Part shown: positions 16,501 through 21,555 of the stretch, in pieces
How positions within the stretch are numbered: position 1 is the first letter of the stretch
How the letters are laid out: every line of letters begins with the position of its first letter
Virus record (IMG/VR): IMGVR_UViG_3300042328_000320
Location: 1 to 21,555 of that record
Strand: one strand, 5' to 3'
Source: a virus
DNA length: 21,555 nucleotides
The notes under the pieces: model-generated
The model's database searches: none
Told to the model about the DNA's origin: nothing
What the model saw: the letters and a program-made list of their open reading frames with translations, nothing else
Program-made: the position numbers and the translations under genes

Positions 16501-19500
16501 GCGACGTTAACTACTCCAGTTTTATGGAACGTCTCTACCGGGGAAACGACTATAGTCGGGACAACATTTAGAAGCAAGTTTCAAGATGTATACACTACAA
16601 GACAAACGCTCCTTAATGCTATTTCTGCAAAGGCAAAGCTTCTTGCAGACAATGCACGATCTATAGCAGATAGTAAGCCTAATACATATGCTCAAACTAC
16701 AGCTCCAAGCTCTCTAGGTAGGATACTTGGCGATATCTGGATAGACACCGATGACAAGAACCAGATGTACAGATGGTCTGGAGCTGCATGGGTGTCAGTA
16801 AGGGATGCTGCTATAGCTGATGTAAGTACTGCTGCTAGTACCGCTATAAGCAATGCTGCTTCTGCCCTATCAGCTGCTCAAGCTGCACAAGCGACAGCTG
16901 ATGGAGCAATAAGAACATGGTATCAAGCTACTGCGCCAACTGGGCTAAATTCTACAACAGACCTTGGCGATATGTGGTTTGACACAGACGATGGGCAAGC
17001 ATATAGATGGAGCGGGACATCATGGATAGTAATTGAAGATAATTCTATCGCAGTGGCTCTAAGTGCTGCACAAAATGCACAGACGACTGCCGATGGGAAG
17101 ATAACTGCGTTCTATCAAACTGGAGCACCAGCCACTGGGATGGAAACTGGCGATATCTGGTATGATACAGATGATAATAATAAAGTGTACTACTATACTG
17201 GAACAGCGTGGTCTACATTAAGAGATGGGACAATCGCTATCGCACAGTCTGCTGCTACAGCTGCACAGAGCACGGCTAACACTGCAAGCTTAGATGCTAC
17301 ATTAGCACTAGGCAAATTGACAGATATAGCTTCAGATAGCATATTGAGTCCAGGAGAAAAGCCTAGCGTCCTATCTGCTAGAGATGTAATCGTAGCTGAA
17401 CAAGCAGGTATAGATGCTCAGGCAACTGCATATAGCATAGTTGCTGAGAAGACTTTATATGACAATGCTGTAAGTGCATTAACAACCTATCTTGCAACAT
17501 TGACCTTTCCTTCTCTCTGGAGTGATATTGCTGGTAATACAATAATCATAGGCACAACATTTAGAACTAAATTCAATGATGTTTATGCTACAAGACAAGC
17601 ATTGCTAAATAAAATCAGCGCTAGAGCCAAAGAGATAGCAGATGCTGCTGCGCTAACAGCTACATGGACAAGCGTAGCGATGCGACCTACTAGCTTATCT
17701 GCTTTGAACGCTGTAGATGGAGCTGCACTGGCTGATGCTACTGATGCGATTGCAGACATGGCTAATGACAATATATTAAGCCCTGTAGAAAAATCAAGCA
17801 TCAGAAGAGAGTGGCATACAATAGTAAATGAAAAAGCCATTATAGAAGCAAACGCAAATGTGTTTAGTATTACAACCGAGCTGTCTGCGTATAATACGTC
17901 TATAGTAAATCTTGGGACATATCTTAATGCTGGTACAGCCTGGACATTTAGTACAACAGTCGTTCCAAGCTGGATAGCAGATGCAAATCTCACTTTAAAT
18001 ACAACAATAGTTGGAAATACATTTAGAACCAGCTTCACTGCATATTATACTGCTAGAGAAACTTTAATGGCTAAGATAAATACTGCCCAAAAGACTTTAG
18101 CAGACTCTGCTGCTTTAACTGCCAATAGCAAGGTCAAAACATTCTATGCATCTGCTGTACCTACGTCTGTTGCAGTTGGTGATCTATGGATCAAGACAGA
18201 TGCTAATAACGCTATGTACAGAGCAGAGTCTATAGGGGCTAATGAGATAATAGCTGGAGAGTGGGTGCTGGCTAGGGACACTACATCTGATGAAGCTCTA
18301 GACCTGTTTTTAACAACAACATATGCTAACGACATCAGCGATATCTTCGATGCTGTTGATCTAAAAGCAGTAAGCTACTTTCAAGCTACAGAACCATTTT
18401 CGGCTGCTTCTGGAACACTTACTCAAGATGGAGACATCTGGTGGAACTCAACTACTAAGGCTCTTAAGGTCTATAAATTTAGTACAAAGACATGGGAGGC
18501 TGTAACAGATCCTAAAGCCATTGATGCGTACGAATTAGCAAGTACTGCAAAAACTACAGCCGATGGAAAAATCACAAGCTTTAGCGGAACTGCACTCCCA
18601 GTGGCTCCATACGATGTAGGTGATGTCTGGATGGCTGGACCTACTGGTGACATAAGAGTGTGCGATACAGCTAGAACCACTCCTGGTACTGAGCTGTCTA
18701 CTGACTGGGAACTAGCAGGAAAATACACTGATGATACTAAAGCTAATGAAGCATATGGGTTAGCTGATGGTAAAATCAAGACATGGTTTCAAGATGATGA
18801 GCCTACAGCACTAGCAGTAGGGTATGAGAGAGGTGCTGGAGACTTTTGGGTAGATACTAATAATGGTAATCTAACTAAAGTGTGGAAGTGGGTAGGACTG
18901 CCATACCCATCAGGAACTGGTAGCTGGGTAGACACTACAAGCACTGTAGCAAATCAAGCTCTAGAGTGGAGTGCTACTGCAAGTAAGCTGATAACAGGAC
19001 CAGATGGCAGTATCACTGGATGGGAATTCTCAGATGGTAGCAATCAAGTAAGCGACTTCAAGATCAAAGCTACTAACTTTAGTATAAGTGATGGTACTAC
19101 TGGATATAAGCCATTTAGCATAGTAGGCAGCGATGTAACATTTAACGGTAAGGTATCATTCAATAGTGTAACAGATGCTCCAGCACTGGTAGCAGAAAAT
19201 ACAAACATCAATGTGACAACAAACTTGATTCCGAATGCTGGATGGAGTGTCGGTGGATACGGAGACTATCAGTTTTTTGGTACACCAACATACTACAGAA
19301 TGCTTGGAGCTGGTACAGTCTCTGAAGACACACTATTGCTGAACTTAGGTGATGAAGTATACACTCCATACATAGAAGACATGACACTATCATACAAGCT
19401 ATCATATAGCTTTAAGGGTGCAAAGATAGGATCATTTATTACTGTAGTAGGCACAACTCCTACGAGTGTAGATATCGTCCCTGCTGGCGTAACAGTAGAC

Positions 19501-20628
19501 CCAGCTAAGTGGTACAACGTACAAATAGCTGTGTTGCCTACAGGAACCACAGGTAGTAGTCTGTTCGGGTTCATACAAGAGTCTGCTACGTTGAATATCG
19601 TAAGCACTATTGATGATATGGTTCTAGGAGCTACTGTAGAAAAATTCCTGATTGGATTCGTTGCAACTGCTGATACATATATTAGTCGGGTAGGCATAGA
19701 AACTATCACAAGCAGTACCCTATCATCAGTACCGATTACTGCCAGTAACCTAAATGCTGCTCTAGCTAGCAACACTACAGTAATAGACGGTGGGCACATA
19801 GCTACTGGTACTATTTCAGCCGACCAAATAGCAGCCAATGCGATTACAGCTGGCAAAATATCAGCTGGAGCTATTAATGGATACACAATAGAAGGGACAA
19901 CAATTAAAGGCGCATACATAGAAGGTGCTGTAATAAAGGCATCCTATCTTGATCTTGATGGGCAGATACAGGTTCTTACTAATTTTCATATTACAATTGC
20001 TACGTATACCTCAAATCCTTCGCTTTATCCAGATGCAATACTCTTAAGTAGTGAATATAGGCTGCCATCATTTTCTTCTGTTTCTGATTTTGGTGGAGCT
20101 TCATTTACTAGAGTTCGATATGCTGGTGGCACGTCTACTGCCTATGGATTTAGAGTTAATGATATTGCTTATGGAAAACTTGGTACATATGATTCTCATT
20201 CTGTTGCTGGCACTAATAGATGTGTTAAAATTAGACCATCATTTACAATTATAGGCTTTACAATTTTATCTGGGTATGCAACTGCTAGTGCTGGGAACGC
20301 TACTACTGATTTTAGTATTAGGTTTGGCCTTATTACATTATTGACGTTTAGGCTTGTAAGCATTGACTCTGGGGCTAGTACTCTTTCTACATTAAGTAAT
20401 CCTTCTGGATTATCTGTTTCATATTCAGTAGTGTCTGACCAGTGGGGTGATCCATATAGCATTACAGTTGATTCGGCTACCAATTGGACTCCTCTTGTTG
20501 ATCTTAATGGAAACAGCGACTTAGGGTTTAATATTATATGCATAGCCCATAGTGGAACAAGCTATGATTATACATCTGGGACAATGCAAATACCTGCCAA
20601 TAAAATATCTGTTAACAATATGTTGTAA
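13555..20628 (+). CDS. Giant modular tail fibre/tail-tip protein
   Basis: 2357 residues. The N-terminal 190 contain helical, coiled-coil-like stretches probably used for attachment. About 14 short modules follow (residues 191-1790), each a DGK-type lead, an aromatic pair, a Pro, then GDIW or similar, an acidic turn and a Trp, as in DGKITAFYQ...GDIWYDTDD. Among them lie three 100-110-residue helical modules starting NILSPVEK (929-1028, 1260-1359, 1404-1513). Residues about 1813-1880 (ITGPDGSITGWEFSDGSN) resemble central tail-fibre proteins of the lambda J type. Then come a beta domain (about 1889-2060), a thin shaft (2076-2132; IDGGHIATGTI, GAYIEGAVIKASYL), and a terminal domain (2133-2357), probably the receptor-binding tip. 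Codon use shifts within the gene, so it is mosaic. Start by AGGA and a three-base gap from the previous gene. Confidence 0.8.
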   Translation: MDIEVESPITVEAEVQTYTLVSDDIYVKRYDTSNIPVWYSSMIENLIANSGAIANMDDVIQYLSSLEAGYNTKFANLETADSSTNALLSSLVSTTGEHTAAIASLDTTKIDATSALAIAQDTVSSYFADGSAGAFFDNKISTYASDVEANASNTSVLGATLSDVSARVTTAEDVIISQGLDIQTLLASTDGSVDTYYQPEAPAIAYYGDWWIDIDSNPIRAYRYEDSNGLNTGTLLWTDRSTDVVAMTYINVWKDNTRIDNIIDGTTVISIDNAKIGDVNIAAYVASEIDKEVVVYSGSIPPRISTEPGGLYPATAKANDIYIEKTTSTGTSGVVVDVVNTYTYNGSTWVVTGTNNNLTALADMADGKRTIYRGTTAPTSPDVNDIWIPETGVVGYLAGGLYQWTGTVWLETTRYTDDTAVTDFITDTFLPFKDLVDAQLDNQIISWFKEVPPTLANEPASLWTTTVLKDEHLADLYYDTVSGIAYRFNKSAAGVYSWGVISDSGIGAALLAASNAQDTADGKRRVFIAQPTTPYDIGDLYVPLTNNGVYLINDIWVCNVSKAEGTAFSPADWQLASAYNTLSQGVTALTSTVGSLQTLVDKKVETFHQSTVPHPATTLLVTDPLLPTYETYVKDIWYDTANTHKTYIYLNEDNSLQVDDNGLITTAGPVVINLLTISELVNDDEDLEGSLGLNGAYDDSIRYFWEEIAVPDEVFDKIDGKKTIYVTQPTSYAENDIWIPSIDVTITGTVFLKDSVYISTTDSAVFDKTHWRIATKYTDDTRVDNILQGIEQVDLSLHVNSAGWQTSDMVSNSISSALTTPLAALADLEEARDGIVDTFYQITAPASGMSYGDYWVNIDSGATPTVYRYENVNGSSIAPLGWQVNTGEAARALAAVYKAQGAAGAAQITANTASSNATLALNQLTNIASDNILSPVEKSVVITNKYVIDTEQAGIDTQATAYAITTEKTAYDNAVSALTTYLATLTTPVLWNVSTGETTIVGTTFRSKFQDVYTTRQTLLNAISAKAKLLADNARSIADSKPNTYAQTTAPSSLGRILGDIWIDTDDKNQMYRWSGAAWVSVRDAAIADVSTAASTAISNAASALSAAQAAQATADGAIRTWYQATAPTGLNSTTDLGDMWFDTDDGQAYRWSGTSWIVIEDNSIAVALSAAQNAQTTADGKITAFYQTGAPATGMETGDIWYDTDDNNKVYYYTGTAWSTLRDGTIAIAQSAATAAQSTANTASLDATLALGKLTDIASDSILSPGEKPSVLSARDVIVAEQAGIDAQATAYSIVAEKTLYDNAVSALTTYLATLTFPSLWSDIAGNTIIIGTTFRTKFNDVYATRQALLNKISARAKEIADAAALTATWTSVAMRPTSLSALNAVDGAALADATDAIADMANDNILSPVEKSSIRREWHTIVNEKAIIEANANVFSITTELSAYNTSIVNLGTYLNAGTAWTFSTTVVPSWIADANLTLNTTIVGNTFRTSFTAYYTARETLMAKINTAQKTLADSAALTANSKVKTFYASAVPTSVAVGDLWIKTDANNAMYRAESIGANEIIAGEWVLARDTTSDEALDLFLTTTYANDISDIFDAVDLKAVSYFQATEPFSAASGTLTQDGDIWWNSTTKALKVYKFSTKTWEAVTDPKAIDAYELASTAKTTADGKITSFSGTALPVAPYDVGDVWMAGPTGDIRVCDTARTTPGTELSTDWELAGKYTDDTKANEAYGLADGKIKTWFQDDEPTALAVGYERGAGDFWVDTNNGNLTKVWKWVGLPYPSGTGSWVDTTSTVANQALEWSATASKLITGPDGSITGWEFSDGSNQVSDFKIKATNFSISDGTTGYKPFSIVGSDVTFNGKVSFNSVTDAPALVAENTNINVTTNLIPNAGWSVGGYGDYQFFGTPTYYRMLGAGTVSEDTLLLNLGDEVYTPYIEDMTLSYKLSYSFKGAKIGSFITVVGTTPTSVDIVPAGVTVDPAKWYNVQIAVLPTGTTGSSLFGFIQESATLNIVSTIDDMVLGATVEKFLIGFVATADTYISRVGIETITSSTLSSVPITASNLNAALASNTTVIDGGHIATGTISADQIAANAITAGKISAGAINGYTIEGTTIKGAYIEGAVIKASYLDLDGQIQVLTNFHITIATYTSNPSLYPDAILLSSEYRLPSFSSVSDFGGASFTRVRYAGGTSTAYGFRVNDIAYGKLGTYDSHSVAGTNRCVKIRPSFTIIGFTILSGYATASAGNATTDFSIRFGLITLLTFRLVSIDSGASTLSTLSNPSGLSVSYSVVSDQWGDPYSITVDSATNWTPLVDLNGNSDLGFNIICIAHSGTSYDYTSGTMQIPANKISVNNML
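16339..16638 (+). repeat. Helical module A of the giant fibre (residues 929-1028)
   Basis: Exactly 100 residues from SDNILSPVEK to ISAKAK. By hand alignment it shares 69 of 100 residues with module B, without gaps. The 20 residues before it (TANTASSNATLALNQ) also match those before B, so the duplicated unit is about 120 residues. Confidence 0.8.
17332..17631 (+). repeat. Helical module B of the giant fibre (residues 1260-1359)
   Basis: 100 residues from SDSILSPGEK to ISARAK. It lies 331 residues after module A, with three short units between. DNA is diverged, so the duplication is old or was acquired already diverged. Confidence 0.8.
17764..18093 (+). repeat. Helical module C of the giant fibre (residues 1404-1513)
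   Basis: Begins NDNILSPVEK and ends INTAQK. It is about 110 residues, carrying an insertion near TAWTFSTTVVPSWIADANL relative to A and B. Less similar to A and B than they are to each other. Confidence 0.7.
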
Positions 20629-20657
20629 TCGCACCAATAAATAAAAGGAACAATTAA

Positions 20658-21476
20658 ATGGCATTAAATCTAGCAACATTATTACCAGCCAAGATTGGTA
20701 CATCTGAGATAGCAACTAAGTATGATGTGTCATCATCTATAGCTGCATATAATCCTGCAACTGCTATCAATACCAATACGACTACTATAGATGGTGGTAA
20801 GATTACTACTGGTAGTATTACAGCAGGACAAATAGCTGCAAATACTATAACAACTAGCAAACTAACTACAAATATAGGGCTAGTTAATGGGTATGTATAT
20901 AGTAGTAACTTTAATGGTAATGTTAGTGGTAACATAGGCACGCCTACTCAAGGTTTTAGGCTATCATCTAGTGCAGCTGGCACAAGTTCTGATCCAACTA
21001 TATATGGCGCTTATATTAAGGGGTCTATTGTTGAAGCAAGCAAGATAACAACATCAACCAATATAATTAATCCTATGTACCCAGATAATAGCGGAAACGC
21101 TATAGCTGCTAATTCTATGGATTACACAGCATCGTATATAAATTCCCTTGCTCAAGGATTTGGGTACGGAGGTACAATGACATTTCTTGGGTATTCGTAT
21201 GGAAGTGGATTTTATTCTAATAGAATATTAAGTAATACGCCTACTTTTATAATATCTATAAATGCGCTTTCTGGGAATATAGTTACTACTATTGAGGTTT
21301 CTGTTGACAACACTATATGGCAAACTATAAAAACAGTTAGCGGCACAAGCCTTGTTGCTACATACATTGCTCCTAGTGGAGCAAATAATTTATATTTTAG
21401 ATATGGAGCACACAGTAGCTCTTCTTCTGTGTTCCCTTACTATGGCAGTTGCGTTATACAGTTATGCAATATATAA
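20658..21476 (+). CDS. Short second tail fibre / receptor-binding protein
   Basis: 272 residues with AAAGGA before ATG 20658, 29 bases after the giant fibre gene. Residues about 40-72 (IDGGKITTGSITAGQIAAN) match the giant fibre's shaft IDGGHIATGTISADQIAAN, and residues 117-130 (GAYIKGSIVEASKI) match GAYIEGAVIKASYL in the same order. The N-terminal 40 and the C-terminal 140 residues differ from the giant protein. The terminal part (SSYFRYG-like Gly/Ser/Tyr stretches, LYFRYGAHSSSSSVFPYYG) is probably a receptor-binding head. It reads as a separate fibre built from the same shaft plan. Codons in the C-terminal half (TTT, TCT, GGG) differ from the 5' part, suggesting an acquired tip. An alternative is a chaperone or a partner that trims or caps the large fibre. 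Confidence 0.65.
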   Translation: MALNLATLLPAKIGTSEIATKYDVSSSIAAYNPATAINTNTTTIDGGKITTGSITAGQIAANTITTSKLTTNIGLVNGYVYSSNFNGNVSGNIGTPTQGFRLSSSAAGTSSDPTIYGAYIKGSIVEASKITTSTNIINPMYPDNSGNAIAANSMDYTASYINSLAQGFGYGGTMTFLGYSYGSGFYSNRILSNTPTFIISINALSGNIVTTIEVSVDNTIWQTIKTVSGTSLVATYIAPSGANNLYFRYGAHSSSSSVFPYYGSCVIQLCNI

Positions 21477-21510
21477 ACTCCAAATCCTCTACACTCTCAT
21501 ATATTAAAAC

Positions 21511-21527
21511 TCATCCACTTTGGATGA
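21511..21527 (+). terminator. Weak terminator candidate downstream of the second fibre
   Basis: TCATCCA (21511-21517) and TGGATGA (21521-21527) form a perfect 7-bp stem with a CTT loop. A broken T-rich run TCTTATCTAT follows. It lies 35 bases after the last stop and just ahead of a promoter, a fitting place for a unit boundary, but the stem is short and the T-run is interrupted. Confidence 0.4.
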
Positions 21528-21533
21528 TCTTAT

Positions 21534-21555
21534 CTATGCTATAATTTCAACAATA
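21534..21555 (+). promoter_or_regulatory. Extended -10 promoter at right edge
   Basis: TGC (21537-21539) followed by a perfect TATAAT (21540-21545) and then TTCAACAATA. It matches the promoter at 5996-6017 at 19 of 22 positions. It points right, so it probably drives the next gene beyond the window. TTGGAT lies only about 14 bases upstream of the -10 box, too close for a standard -35 element. Confidence 0.7.

Larger units (their letters stand above)
14126..18930 (+). repeat. Array of about 14 diverged short modules in the giant fibre
   Basis: By eye, short units begin near residues 191, 291, 365, 521, 603, 719, 833, 1040, 1116, 1180, 1524, 1602, 1670 and 1738. Each pairs a (D)GKxxxxY/F lead and a Pro with a GD(I/L)W core and usually a later Trp. 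They are protein-level repeats, not recent DNA duplications. The fold may be carbohydrate-binding-like or a structural spacer; this is not settled by sequence. Confidence 0.65.

Noticed and set aside
16339-18093. Recent DNA-level tandem repeat or assembly artefact
   Set aside because: The modules are similar in protein but their DNA is well diverged, so it is not a collapsed or duplicated assembly segment.
20051-20254. 67-residue + strand frame inside the giant fibre end
   Set aside because: It is an out-of-frame shadow of the fibre tip; its leucine-rich look comes from reading TTT/TCT-rich codons in another frame.

Overview
The window is part of the late (structural) region of a tailed bacteriophage. 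Every credible gene is on the + strand, genes are packed with short gaps or ATGA/TAATG-type overlaps, and most have a clear AGGAG-type ribosome binding site. I see no terminase, replication gene, tRNA, CRISPR array or insertion sequence. DNA is AT-rich by eye, and the ribosome binding sites and sigma70-like promoters suit a low-GC Gram-negative host, but the host cannot be named. The major capsid protein looks like the N4 gp56 family. No tape measure or tube gene lies between the head genes and the large fibre, which favours a short-tailed (podovirus-like) virion; this is inference.

Layout. (1) 2-5907: tail/appendage genes: a fibre-like protein cut by the left edge, a 450-residue structural protein, an inserted HNH homing endonuclease, and three small virion-associated proteins. 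(2) 5908-6034: a gap with a 12-codon micro-ORF, a small hairpin and an extended -10 promoter. (3) 6035-9530: portal, then three small genes (119, 140 and 203 residues), the second with four cysteines. (4) 9531-9630: a second promoter; then 9631-12482 with a 110-residue protein, an acidic scaffold-like protein and the major capsid protein. (5) 12483-12582: three stem-loops. (6) 12583-13551: two small structural genes. (7) 13555-20628: a 2357-residue modular fibre/tail-tip protein occupying a third of the window. (8) 20658-21476: a short second fibre sharing shaft motifs with the giant one, followed by a hairpin and a third promoter at the right edge.

How it works together. Portal, scaffold and capsid protein build the prohead. 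The small genes around them probably supply head completion, decoration or connector parts. The fibre genes at both ends supply the adsorption apparatus. Three promoters sharing TAWRMTTTCAAYA divide the region into transcription units: portal onward, scaffold/capsid onward, and whatever lies to the right.

The region is mosaic. Most genes favour CTA leucine, AGT serine and TTC phenylalanine codons. The homing endonuclease, parts of the giant fibre and the receptor-binding tips of both fibres do not. I found no new enzymatic or defence system. The most notable signals are the shared promoter element, fibre-tip mosaicism, the duplicated blocks in the giant fibre, and two micro-ORFs with strong ribosome binding sites.
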